From the NCBI GenBank assembly GCA_947498935.1, contig CANMMM010000023.1:1-63748 (forward strand): 63,748 bases of DNA, in the 5' to 3' direction. Shown here piece after piece: positions 18,092 through 25,486 of the stretch; position 1 is the first letter of the stretch; every line of letters begins with the position of its first letter. The notes beneath the pieces were generated by a model, which saw nothing but the letters and a program-made list of their open reading frames with translations, did no database searches and was not told the DNA's origin. The position numbers and the translations under genes are program-made. Origin of the DNA: an uncultured Aquimarina sp. (GTDB taxonomy: Bacteria > Bacteroidota > Bacteroidia > Flavobacteriales > Flavobacteriaceae).

Positions 18092-19752
18092 GGGGTTGTG
18101 TTTTCTGATATCGCTAGTGTATCGCTTTTAGCTAGGTGTATTTCTCTTTCTTTTTGGATGTTAATAACTTGATTGATTTTTGGGTTTGTAACTTCGAATT
18201 CAGTTCCATTAGGATAATTGATCACTATTTTTTCGATGGCTGTTTCAGTACCGAGTCCAAAATTAACTAAGGCTGTTTGATCACTCGCTAGTCCCTCGCC
18301 AGAAACAATCCAATCTGTCAGTTTTTTGGTAGGGGTCACTACAGTTACTTTAGCCCCTTGTGAGAGTGCATTATCTTTTAGATCTACTTGCACGTAATTA
18401 TTGGTACCTCCTTTATTTATATACGCTAATGATGGGCTATCGATATTGGTCCAGATCATATCCAAATAACCATCTTTGTTAAAATCGCTAACCAAGGAAG
18501 TGATTCCAAAATGTGGATTTACCAAACCACTTTGTTTTTCTGTAGGTACAAAGGTGTGATCCTCTTTTTGTATCAAGACTCTACTAGGTAATCTAAACAG
18601 TTTATTAGGAGCTAGATCTACATAGTTTTCAGCCACCATTAGATCTTGTAATCCATCATTATTAAGGTCGGCAAAGGTACAGCCCCACGAAAATTCATAA
18701 TCAGCAATTTTAGCTTCTTCGGCAGCATCCGAGAAGGTGAAATTGCCTTCGTTTTTAAATAAAATCCATTTTTCATTGAATTTAGAAGCATCTTTGATGT
18801 CACCTTTGGCAATGAATCGAGGTAGGGTGCTTCCTGTGTTGGAGAACATAAAATCTACCAATCCATCATTATTATAATCTCCTACCGCTAATCCCATAGG
18901 GTAAGCGAATTTTTTAGTTAGTGGATTTTCTTTCATCGTAAAGGTCAGGTTACCATTATTCTTATAGGTTCTAGCCTCTCCAGTATCATGTACCACTACC
19001 AGATCTAACCAAGTGTCATTATCGATGTCTACGAGTACTCCCTGAAATGTATTGTGTATATAATCTAATCCAGCTTGTTTGGTAATACTCTTAAAGGTAT
19101 TGTTTCCTTCATTAAGCAATAATTCACTGGTAGATCCATAGGTATAATCTTCGAAGATCGTTTGTCCTTCCATCAGTTCTTTTTTGAGATAGGTAGCTAA
19201 GAAAATATCTAAGTCTCCATCTTTGTCAATATCCCCTACCGTAATGCCCGCAGGATTAGATTTAGCATTGACAGGTGTGTCTATTTTTTGGGCAGTGAAT
19301 TTTCCTTGTGTATTGTAATGAATATACAATCCATCTTCTCTACCAATAATAAGATCACAATAGCCATTATTGTCCATATCTGCCGATACGACACCTACGG
19401 TAGTTGTAGTTATTCCTTTGAGAGGTAATTGTGTTTCTTTAGTGATGTCTACAAATTTTCCGTCTCGATAGGCAAAAATGGCGTCTTCCTGTTCCATACC
19501 TCCTCCAAAAAACACTTCGTCTACGCGATCATTATCGATGTCTATAAGTGCAGAAGCAGCTAGTGGTAGCGATGTTTCGCCATTATATTTATGGGTAAAA
19601 TCTAGTGGTACAGGAGTGAATTCTGGTATGGCATCTGCATGGATAGTTACCTCATATTTATCAGAAGTAGCGTCTCTCCAGAAAAATCCAACAACTACAA
19701 TTAGTGCTATGAGAATTACGAATCCAATTACTTTTATTACTTTTTTAATCAT
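18088..19752 (-). CDS. membrane-anchored FG-GAP/ASPIC (CRTAC1-like) propeller protein
   Basis: 554 residues from the ATG at 19752, which directly precedes a signal anchor (residues about 3-26). At least seven calcium-type FG-GAP loops follow (DIDNDRVDEVFF, DMDNNGYCDLII, DIDKDGDLDIFL, DIDNDTWLDLVV, DYNNDGLVDFMF, DLNNDGLQDLMV, DFNKDGYLDMIW), building a beta-propeller. A C-terminal ASPIC/UnbV region (VQVDLKDNALSQGAKVTV) closes it, as in CRTAC1-like secreted proteins. It probably sits in the periplasm as a binding scaffold. Its start overlaps the upstream gene by 8 bp and its end overlaps the next gene by 4 bp. The ligand is unknown. Confidence 0.85.
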   Translation of the reverse strand: MIKKVIKVIGFVILIALIVVVGFFWRDATSDKYEVTIHADAIPEFTPVPLDFTHKYNGETSLPLAASALIDIDNDRVDEVFFGGGMEQEDAIFAYRDGKFVDITKETQLPLKGITTTTVGVVSADMDNNGYCDLIIGREDGLYIHYNTQGKFTAQKIDTPVNAKSNPAGITVGDIDKDGDLDIFLATYLKKELMEGQTIFEDYTYGSTSELLLNEGNNTFKSITKQAGLDYIHNTFQGVLVDIDNDTWLDLVVVHDTGEARTYKNNGNLTFTMKENPLTKKFAYPMGLAVGDYNNDGLVDFMFSNTGSTLPRFIAKGDIKDASKFNEKWILFKNEGNFTFSDAAEEAKIADYEFSWGCTFADLNNDGLQDLMVAENYVDLAPNKLFRLPSRVLIQKEDHTFVPTEKQSGLVNPHFGITSLVSDFNKDGYLDMIWTNIDSPSLAYINKGGTNNYVQVDLKDNALSQGAKVTVVTPTKKLTDWIVSGEGLASDQTALVNFGLGTETAIEKIVINYPNGTEFEVTNPKINQVINIQKEREIHLAKSDTLAISENTTP

Positions 19753-20398
19753 GGGTTTGGTTGTTTTTATATAGTTGGTATAGCGATAGTGTAAACAATA
19801 TGAAGTGGGTAACATTCATAGCTATTGGCGCTACATGTTTACTTATAGCTGGAGCCCAAATAAGGGTCGAAAATACGAGTAGTAAGAGGGTGATAGGATT
19901 ACAAAATGCCATCCATTTTCGGTATTGTGTACCTCCTTTGAGAATAGTGATTACGAATACCACAGATAATGCTGCTACAATCACACGCAATGCTTGTACT
20001 AATACTTCCATATGATCTGTGTATTGCTGAAGCAGTGTTTGGTAGGTAGTCGCATCTATTGATTGTTGCAAATGTACAATAGTGCCGATAGAAGACCTAG
20101 AGCCAATCCATACACCTCCGATGGCAAAGGCTGTAAAACCGATGGCTAATGTGATACGTGCTAAGCGCTTATTTCCAGTTTTTAGCATCTGATAGATGTG
20201 CAGGTATCCAGCAAAGTAGAATGGCAATCCAATCATGGCTAAAAAATGCCCTGTAGAAAGGTGAGTTAGCGGAACGAATTTAAAAAATTCGTAGTTTGCA
20301 GCATTTCCTAAAATCTGAGGAGAATAGTGCAAATAATATTCGCCTAATCCTACTAGTATGGAGGCTGTTACTCCTAGGAAACCTAATAGTTTGGTCAT
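19745..20398 (-). CDS. multi-TM membrane protein (DUF6796-like)
   Basis: 217 residues from the ATG at 20398 (MTKLLGFLGV); the longer frame would need a TTG. About six TM segments fill most of the length, with a short soluble stretch at about 105-130. It recalls DUF6796-type Bacteroidota membrane proteins, but the family name is tentative. The upstream sequence CAAACGTA at 20414-20421 reads TACGTTTG on this strand, a good -7 element, although no TTG lies at the right distance. As first gene of the overlapping four-gene operon it would set expression of the barrel protein. Confidence 0.65.
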   Translation of the reverse strand: MTKLLGFLGVTASILVGLGEYYLHYSPQILGNAANYEFFKFVPLTHLSTGHFLAMIGLPFYFAGYLHIYQMLKTGNKRLARITLAIGFTAFAIGGVWIGSRSSIGTIVHLQQSIDATTYQTLLQQYTDHMEVLVQALRVIVAALSVVFVITILKGGTQYRKWMAFCNPITLLLLVFSTLIWAPAISKHVAPIAMNVTHFILFTLSLYQLYKNNQTHD

Positions 20399-20656
20399 AT
20401 TGGTGGTTGGTTTCAAACGTATATAAATTTAACAATTAGTTTATGATTTGACGAAAAAAACACGAATTACTTTCATGATTCTTCGAAAAAAAAAGTCGCT
20501 AATAGGGAATTCTTCTATAAGCTTTGTGGAGCTTGTAAATGGTTTATAATGTGGTGTTTTTCTTTTTTTGTGTAAGGCTGTAACTATATTTATATAGCCA
20601 TGTAAAAAGACGTTTTCTGCCTTTTTTATGTGCTTAATGGATACCAACCCTATGTA

Positions 20657-20686
20657 ATAGCTACACTGGTTACGTAGAGTAGCTAT
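20657..20686 (-). terminator. hairpin directly after the first Crp/Fnr-like gene
   Basis: An 8-bp perfect stem (ATAGCTAC with GTAGCTAT) and 14-base loop starts two bases after the stop codon of the leftward regulator gene. No U-run follows, so it is at best a weak or Rho-assisted terminator or an mRNA 3' end stabiliser. The rest of 20399-20656 shows no convincing gene. Confidence 0.35.
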
Positions 20687-20687
20687 A

Positions 20688-21401
20688 TTAACTAACTTGT
20701 TGTTGGATTTTGTAATTTTTGTGTATAGAGATGTACTGCGAATTATAATCGATAATATGCGCTTTTCGTAGGGTACTCATTACATTGCTTACGGTCTGCC
20801 TAGAGGTATTGGTAAGGTGGGCAATATCTTTATGCGATAGTAGTTTTTTAGCGATTACTTTTTCTTCTTTAGAGGTGCCAAAATCAAAGATATAAGCGAT
20901 CACAAACTCTTTGATTCTCGTACTACTATCTTTATACAGCAAATCTTGTAATCTGCGTTCTAATTTTTTGATACGTGTGCCATAGATTTTAAAGACGCCA
21001 TTTTTTAGGGACTCATGTTGATCCATCAATGCTACCATTTTAGTAGCGGCGATAGAACAGATGATGCAATCTTCGAGTGCTACTGCGGCTTGTTCTACAG
21101 TTGTATGTGGGTCATACAATACGAGTTCTCCAAAAATATGTCCTTTGCGGACGATGTATTTGGCAATTTCACTGTCTTTATTAATTATTTTGACAGCTCC
21201 ATTTTTTAAAAAATATACTTTTTTATCGATGCCATTGATGAGCGGTATCGCATCACCTTTATTTACGTATTGCATTTCTAGCATATCGCAAATGCGCATC
21301 ATACTGGTTCGGCTGAGTTTATCAAAAAGCTGAAAGCCCTCTAATACCCAAAATTTAGTGAGTGGTAACAAGTATTTGTGTGTTTTTGTTAAGTGGTTCA
21401 A
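20688..21401 (-). CDS. Crp/Fnr-type regulator with CxxC, paralog 1
   Basis: 237 residues. It starts at a TTG: there is no in-frame ATG upstream before a stop, and the conserved N-terminal helix (FWVLEGFQLFDKL) lies right after it. The N-terminal cNMP-like beta-roll (about 25-130) has GELVLYDP, but the usual Arg-Thr/Ser phosphate contacts are replaced by EQAAVA. A CxxC lies at 112-115 (EDCIICS). The C-terminal winged helix (about 165-230) has HKDIAHLTNTSRQTVSNVMSTLRK as two helices. It is probably a transcription factor responding to something other than cAMP. Two close paralogs follow on the same strand. Confidence 0.88.
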   Translation of the reverse strand: MNHLTKTHKYLLPLTKFWVLEGFQLFDKLSRTSMMRICDMLEMQYVNKGDAIPLINGIDKKVYFLKNGAVKIINKDSEIAKYIVRKGHIFGELVLYDPHTTVEQAAVALEDCIICSIAATKMVALMDQHESLKNGVFKIYGTRIKKLERRLQDLLYKDSSTRIKEFVIAYIFDFGTSKEEKVIAKKLLSHKDIAHLTNTSRQTVSNVMSTLRKAHIIDYNSQYISIHKNYKIQQQVS

Positions 21402-21659
21402 AAATAAGAAGTATGTAATGTATTTAAAGCTAAATAATTAGCGTTTTTTACTTTATACGACATTTCATATATTTTTATTAGTTGTTTAGTGTGGTATTCT
21501 TTAAAAAGCTTACACTTGTACCTCTATTAATGTTGTTTTTTTACGAGAAATAATTGTGTATTGATGCCATATGTAGAGTTTTGAAAACTATTGGTAGTAG
21601 CCTAGAGAGTAAAGTGATTAATGAGATGCTTTAACTAGTTGGAAATCATTGTTTTTTTT
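21402..21659. other. AT-rich spacer, no gene seen
   Basis: Together with repeat copy 3 this makes a 363-bp gap between regulators 1 and 2. It is AT-rich with short T-runs and holds no credible ORF. It probably contains the promoter of paralog 1, but no clear TAnnTTTG element was found on that strand. Confidence 0.5.
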
Positions 21660-21747
21660 GCGTTAGGGATAGCAGAGGAAATCCCACAGCCCGACGATAG
21701 GAGGTGCGAGGAATTGTAGCGGATAGCCCGACCCTTGGGGAACGCCC
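21660..21747 (+). repeat. dispersed structured repeat, copy 3 (core type B)
   Basis: 88 bp from GCGTTAGGGATAGCAG to CCTTGGGGAACGCCC, with the type B interior (GGAAATCCCACAG, GCGAGGAATTGTAG). Seventeen bases separate its right end from the stop codon of Crp/Fnr paralog 2 (leftward), the same placement as copies 1, 5, 6 and 7. Confidence 0.85.
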
Positions 21748-21764
21748 ATATGGCGCTTAGTACA

Positions 21765-22442
21765 TCAAGAATAGGAGTCGTGTAGCGATGTATAAATGCT
21801 AATAGTTTTGGTGTCGTAGGTTATTTTTCCTGCTCTCCGAAGTTGATTGAGTACGCTATTTACGGTCTGTCTAGAGGTATTGGTGAGCTGTGCAATGTCT
21901 TTATGCGACAGTAAGTTGCGAGCCGTAATACAACCCTCTTTGGTAATGCCGAATTCTGTTACGTGAGCTGTGATGAAATTAGTGATTCGAGTGGTGCTAT
22001 CTTTGGCAGATACTGTATGAATGTGCTGTTCTAATCGTTGGATGCGTTGTGCATAGGCTTTGAGCATATTGTTTTTGAAAAAAGGATATTTTTTCATGGT
22101 ATTCATGACCTTCTCGGCATCCATAGCACACAGCATACAATCTTCGAGTGCTATTGCAGTTTCATAGCAAGGTTGCTGCGGATCAAATAGTGTTGTTTCG
22201 CCAAAAATACTTCCTTTATTAATAATGTATTTTATGTTATTACTACGGGTGTTTATGATTTTAACGGCGCCACTTTTTAGAAAAAAGATTTGTTTTTTTT
22301 CCTTTTTGTCGATCTCAATGGTTTCTCCTTTTCGAGTGGCAAACATGCTGAGAGATTCTGCCATGTGAATCATCATTAGCTTTCCTACATTATTAAATAG
22401 GATGAAGTTCTCTAAATACCAGAGTTTAGTATATGTATGCAA
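21765..22442 (-). CDS. Crp/Fnr-type regulator with CxxC, paralog 2
   Basis: 225 residues from a TTG start; the frame has no ATG back to the upstream gene, and the N-terminus aligns with paralog 3 (MHTYTKLWYLENF against MNTYTKYWFLEGF). The cNMP-like roll shows GETTLFDP with YETAIALE instead of the Arg-containing phosphate-binding cassette. The CxxC is at 102-105 (EDCMLCA). The winged-helix DNA-recognition part is HKDIAQLTNTSRQTVNSVLNQLRR. It is the most divergent of the three. It follows paralog 3 by 38 bp, so the two are probably co-transcribed; repeat copy 3 lies just behind it. Confidence 0.88.
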   Translation of the reverse strand: MHTYTKLWYLENFILFNNVGKLMMIHMAESLSMFATRKGETIEIDKKEKKQIFFLKSGAVKIINTRSNNIKYIINKGSIFGETTLFDPQQPCYETAIALEDCMLCAMDAEKVMNTMKKYPFFKNNMLKAYAQRIQRLEQHIHTVSAKDSTTRITNFITAHVTEFGITKEGCITARNLLSHKDIAQLTNTSRQTVNSVLNQLRRAGKITYDTKTISIYTSLHDSYS

Positions 22443-22480
22443 TGTGGTAAAATTATAAAATGAGTTATTTCTGTATAGGT

Positions 22481-23149
22481 TTATTGTTGTGCAGTACTTG
22501 GCATGGATATAAACTGGGTGTTATAATTAATAACGCCCTCTTTGCGCATGATACTAAGTACGTTGCTTACCGTTTGACGGCATGTATTGGTGAGATGTGC
22601 GATATCTTTGTGGGATACTAGATTCCTTGCGACGATTGTATTTTCATGAGTTTCGCCAAATTCTAGAATGTAGTCTTGTATAAAATCCTTGATCCTAGCG
22701 GTACTATCTTTATAGAGTAGTTGCTGTAATTTGCGCTCTAATCTATGAATACGTGTTCCGTAGATTTTAAAAATTTTATTTTTTAGCGAAGGGTGTTTTT
22801 GCATCATAGAGACCATTTTATCAGCTTCTATATAGCATACAATGCAGTCTTCTAGGGTGATAGCTTCTTCTGTTCGGTTAGAAGTGGTGTCGAATAAAGC
22901 GAGCTCGCCAAATATATTTCCTTTTTTAACGATATGCTTTACGCTACCTGTAGCTGTATCCACGATCTTTACCGTTCCTTTCTTAAGAAAGAAAATGTTT
23001 TTTTGCGTTCCCTCAAGTAATTGGATAGTAGTACCCTTGTCGATATTTTCCATTTCTAGAATTTCACACATTTGGATCATAGTGATCCTACCTAGTTTAT
23101 TAAACAGGTTAAATCCTTCTAAAAACCAATATTTTGTATATGTATTCAA
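22481..23149 (-). CDS. Crp/Fnr-type regulator with CxxC, paralog 3
   Basis: 222 residues, again starting at TTG with no in-frame ATG before an upstream stop. The beta-roll has GELALFDTTSNRTEEAITLE, lacking the canonical R-x-A-T/S cAMP contact, and CxxC at 102-105 (EDCIVCY). The winged helix is HKDIAHLTNTCRQTVSNVLSIMRK, with a Cys in the recognition region where the paralogs have Ser. It is the first gene of the pair with paralog 2. A 10-bp perfect palindrome (AGTGTACACT) lies about 45 bp upstream and could be an operator. Confidence 0.88.
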   Translation of the reverse strand: MNTYTKYWFLEGFNLFNKLGRITMIQMCEILEMENIDKGTTIQLLEGTQKNIFFLKKGTVKIVDTATGSVKHIVKKGNIFGELALFDTTSNRTEEAITLEDCIVCYIEADKMVSMMQKHPSLKNKIFKIYGTRIHRLERKLQQLLYKDSTARIKDFIQDYILEFGETHENTIVARNLVSHKDIAHLTNTCRQTVSNVLSIMRKEGVINYNTQFISMPSTAQQ

Positions 23150-23193
23150 TAGAATAAAGTGTTGGTTATAAATAGATTGTTTTTGGGGTAACT

Positions 23194-23203
23194 AGTGTAC
23201 ACT
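23194..23203. promoter_or_regulatory. 10-bp perfect palindrome upstream of regulator 3
   Basis: AGTGTACACT, about 45 bp upstream of the TTG start. The same decamer recurs at 35273-35282. Near it, at about 23220-23242, imperfect arms AAATATC and GATATTT flank 7 bases. Candidate operator for autoregulation; no binding data are implied. The surrounding 23150-23458 holds no gene. Confidence 0.35.
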
Positions 23204-23458
23204 GGTGATTTAAAAAATGAAATATCTATACAAGATATTTAAAAATACATTTTTTTTAAATATGATGCTATAAATAACTTAGTATAAGTTACTTTGAGCG
23301 TCAGTTTAGCAGTGTAATCTTTAGGTTTATTACTTATATGGTAGTTTTATAATGACAAAACTTACAAACGAAACAGAAAAAAATAATTTTAGGCAGACTG
23401 TTTAGTCAAGGAAAAAATAGCTAAAAAGTCTATTGCTTTCATCCTCATGATGTTGGTT

Positions 23459-23595
23459 AGGGCGTTCCTCAAGGGTCGGGCTCCACTGTATTTTTTTAAA
23501 GAGCAGTGGTTTACACTTGTTATAATTGGTTGTAAAAAATAATCTTTTGCTCTCAAATTTATTTCTAGACAAAAAAGGATGCCGTTTCTAACGCA
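23459..23595 (-). repeat. dispersed structured repeat, copy 4 (interrupted or decayed)
   Basis: The left end AGGGCGTTCCTCAAGGGTCGGG (in two parts) is typical, and the right part holds AAAAAAGGATGCCG and TCTAACGC as in core type A, but about 85 unrelated AT-rich bases lie between them. It is therefore either a decayed copy or one carrying an internal insertion. A short reading frame across it (23389-23640) is not credible. Confidence 0.6.
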
Positions 23596-23662
23596 AGGGT
23601 TTGAGATTTGGTCAATCACCAATGCAACTTTTTTTAGCATCAGCTAGTAAGTGCTAGTGTGA

Positions 23663-23718
23663 AGTAGATCTGCTATAAAAGTTTTGGGAGCTTACAGGTC
23701 TGTTACAGCAGATCTACT
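23663..23718. terminator. 12-bp inverted repeat just after ssb
   Basis: AGTAGATCTGCT at 23663-23674 and its exact complement AGCAGATCTACT at 23707-23718, with a 32-base spacer, start six bases after the leftward ssb stop. There is no U-run, so intrinsic termination is doubtful; it may be an RNA 3' structure. Confidence 0.4.
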
Positions 23719-23724
23719 AGAATG

Positions 23725-24066
23725 CTATGATGATTTATTGCCTAGAAATAGAATTTCATTACATACTACTTCTGTAATATAGCGCTTGATACCATCGGAA
23801 TCATCGTAGCTGCGCGAAGTAAGTTTGCCTTCGATCATAAGTTCTTGTCCCTTGGTAGTGTATTTTTCGATCAGTGTAGCGATGTTGCCCCAAGCGATGA
23901 TTTGATGCCATTGTGTATCTTTGATCTTATCACCTGCTTTGTTATAGTAAAAATCATTCGTAGCCATCGAAAATTTAGCACGTTTGATGCCATTGTCTAA
24001 GGTGATGATTTCTGCGGCATTTCCTAAATTACCAACCAATTGCACTTTGTTTTTTAAGGTATTCAT
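23725..24066 (-). CDS. ssb: single-stranded DNA-binding protein, short form
   Basis: 113 residues forming a single OB fold: MNTLKNKVQLVGNLG, then AKFSMATNDFYYNKAGDK, DTQWHQIIAWGNIA, and KGQELMIEGKLTSRSYDD. These are the characteristic strands of bacterial SSB, which coats ssDNA in replication and repair. The protein stops at NKSS and lacks both the flexible linker and the acidic DDDIPF-type tail used to recruit partners. Short SSBs of this kind are common in Bacteroidota beside a full-length one, so this may be an accessory or stress copy. A good promoter and a phased repeat array lie upstream. Confidence 0.93.
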   Translation of the reverse strand: MNTLKNKVQLVGNLGNAAEIITLDNGIKRAKFSMATNDFYYNKAGDKIKDTQWHQIIAWGNIATLIEKYTTKGQELMIEGKLTSRSYDDSDGIKRYITEVVCNEILFLGNKSS

Positions 24067-24157
24067 AATACTTGTTTTTTTAAGGTTATACTGATTGTTT
24101 ATGTTTTAAATGTATTTACTGTGAGTGTTTTATAGGTATGTGGGTGTTTGTGTGTTA

Positions 24158-24185
24158 CAAACATATATAGGGAATTTAGTTGCAA
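24158..24185 (-). promoter_or_regulatory. ssb promoter (Bacteroidota type)
   Basis: On the minus strand TTG (24183-24185), 17 bases, then TATGTTTG (24158-24165), fitting the Bacteroidota -33/-7 consensus TTG-N17-23-TAnnTTTG. Transcription would start near 24150, giving a leader of about 85 bases. Confidence 0.65.
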
Positions 24186-24252
24186 TCGGTATGTAAGCGT
24201 TTGTTATCGATTGTATTCATTTGCAAACGTTTGTATTCGTTTGGTAACGATT
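24181..24252. repeat. array of 10-bp helically phased repeats upstream of the ssb promoter
   Basis: Seven consecutive decamers with approximate consensus TTGTAAnCGT on the plus strand, in exact 10-bp register (for example TTGTTATCGA, TTGTATTCAT, TTGCAAACGT, TTGTATTCGT, TTGGTAACGA). The array begins at the ssb -33 element and extends upstream, so repeated contacts would fall on one helix face. It looks like a cooperative activator or repressor site, or a curved-DNA element. Confidence 0.6.
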
Positions 24253-24412
24253 AAAAAATTATACTATTGATTTTTAGAGTGGGTCTGGCGATGGTCACAT
24301 CATATTTTGTTTTTTTACTGTAGCGATGCTCCAAAAAATGTGATTTTTGAGTTTAAAAAATGTTCACTTTTAATAGCAACAATCAAAAAAAAACATGATT
24401 CTCATACGCTTC

Positions 24413-24424
24413 ATAGTATACTAT
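24413..24424. promoter_or_regulatory. 12-bp perfect palindrome upstream of lipoprotein gene
   Basis: ATAGTATACTAT, about 85 bp upstream of the candidate promoter at 24510. It could be an operator; AT-rich context makes chance occurrence possible. Confidence 0.25.
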
Positions 24425-24509
24425 AAGTAGACATAGAGGGAACATATGTTTTTTTTTGATGGATGAATTAATTGTTAAATTGCTGTATTATGGTGTTTTA
24501 TGGTTGGTG

Positions 24510-24541
24510 TTTGCATTTTGATGACTAGGGGTTACTTTTTG
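24510..24541 (+). promoter_or_regulatory. candidate promoter of the lipoprotein gene
   Basis: TTTG at 24510-24513, 19 bases, then TACTTTTTG at 24533-24541, one base longer than the TAnnTTTG consensus. It predicts a transcript starting near 24548 with a leader of about 75 bases before the ATG at 24623. Confidence 0.4.
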
Positions 24542-24622
24542 TACTATGTGATCATAGGGGATTTAAGAGATAATTGTAGAGTTTTGATCTCAGAAGTTTT
24601 TAACAATCCCCAAAAAATAATT

Positions 24623-25171
24623 ATGATGAAAAATGTAAAAAAAATCACCACTGTAATGGTCATGAGTGTAGCATTATCAGGTCTTGTATCATGTAGTACA
24701 GATAGTGCTAACGAAGAATTGGTAGAAGGAGAATCATTTGTTATAGAAGATACTTCAGTGTCTAGTAAATTGAATCGGCAAGAGATTCGTGAAGCAAGTG
24801 AATCAGAATTAACTAGTTTTTTTGCGAATTCAAGTAATAGAAGCAATCATTTTGCTCCAGGAGTATTTTTTGAAACTTTAGGAGTGTCTAGACATTTAGT
24901 CAATTTACCAGATTTGTTCTTGAAACAGAATAAAAAGAGAAAAAAGAGAAGAGGAACTTTTGAAATACCAACGGATGCTACAGTAGCCATGCCAGTAAAC
25001 GTATTTAATGTTAGTCTTAAACATACTTACAAGGTGTCATATGAACATCCAGCAAGTACATTTAGTATAGATAATTTGGAAAAAAGAAGCTTAATATTAG
25101 CACCTAGAGGGGAAGGTCAAATACAGATAAGCCCTAAAGCAAAAAAAGTGGTAATTGAAATTGTAGAATAG
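24623..25171 (+). CDS. lipoprotein of unknown function
   Basis: 182 residues from the ATG at 24623 (a second ATG follows immediately). The signal peptide ends in a lipobox (SGLVSC, Cys at about 24), so it is a lipidated envelope protein. An acidic stretch follows, then a very basic patch (KQNKKRKKRRG at about 120-130). The C-terminal half looks beta-rich (FNVSLKHTYKVSYEHPASTFSIDN). No family was recognised. The longer frame from 24500 is rejected because it would place residues before the signal peptide and overlap the candidate promoter. A U-rich terminator follows at 25291. Confidence 0.6.
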   Translation: MMKNVKKITTVMVMSVALSGLVSCSTDSANEELVEGESFVIEDTSVSSKLNRQEIREASESELTSFFANSSNRSNHFAPGVFFETLGVSRHLVNLPDLFLKQNKKRKKRRGTFEIPTDATVAMPVNVFNVSLKHTYKVSYEHPASTFSIDNLEKRSLILAPRGEGQIQISPKAKKVVIEIVE

Positions 25172-25290
25172 TTATGTTGCTACAAAAAAGGTTTTAACTT
25201 TTACAGTTTACAGTAGAAGGATATGTTTGATTTCGAAATCTTTACTTTTACTGTAATTAGATAATTTGTAAGGCACTTTAATTTTTAAAA

Positions 25291-25327
25291 AGAGGCTATC
25301 TTCTAAAAAGGATAGCTTCTTTTTTTT
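25291..25327 (+). terminator. rho-independent terminator after the lipoprotein gene
   Basis: Stem GAGGCTATC with GATAGCTTC (one G-U pair), a loop of about ten bases, followed by a run of eight or more T. Lies 120 bp after the stop codon at 25171. Confidence 0.75.
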
Positions 25328-25330
25328 GCA

Positions 25331-25356
25331 ACTACATAGTGCATGCGCTATGTAGT
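25331..25356. promoter_or_regulatory. 26-bp near-perfect palindrome upstream of the GH30 gene
   Basis: ACTACATAG-T-GCATGC-G-CTATGTAGT: 9-bp arms around a GCATGC centre, with a single mismatched pair. It lies 36 bp upstream of the GH30 -33 element, so a dimeric regulator could bind here. It could instead extend the preceding terminator structure. Confidence 0.5.
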
Positions 25357-25391
25357 ACATTGCTTATCACTGTTATTGTCGTCAGCTAGAT

Positions 25392-25421
25392 TTGGTTTTT
25401 GGAGTAAGGACTTTATATTTG
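25392..25421 (+). promoter_or_regulatory. GH30 gene promoter (Bacteroidota type)
   Basis: TTG at 25392-25394, 19 bases, then TATATTTG at 25414-25421, an exact match to TTG-N19-TAnnTTTG. It predicts initiation near 25428 and excludes the longer reading frame that would begin at 25343. Confidence 0.7.
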
Positions 25422-25486
25422 TACTGATTCATTCACATCATGTAGTAGTATATAGCGATTTATACGCTACATTAAAAAACAATACC

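Noticed and set aside
20441..20647. 68-residue frame downstream of paralog 1
   Set aside because: AT-rich, lysine- and phenylalanine-rich, no recognisable pattern, no start context.
23389..23640. 83-residue frame between regulator 3 and ssb
   Set aside because: It runs through the broken repeat copy 4, has no family and no plausible start signal.
25343..25486. N-terminal extension of the GH30 protein
   Set aside because: It precedes the exact promoter at 25392-25421, and the signal peptide starts at 25487.
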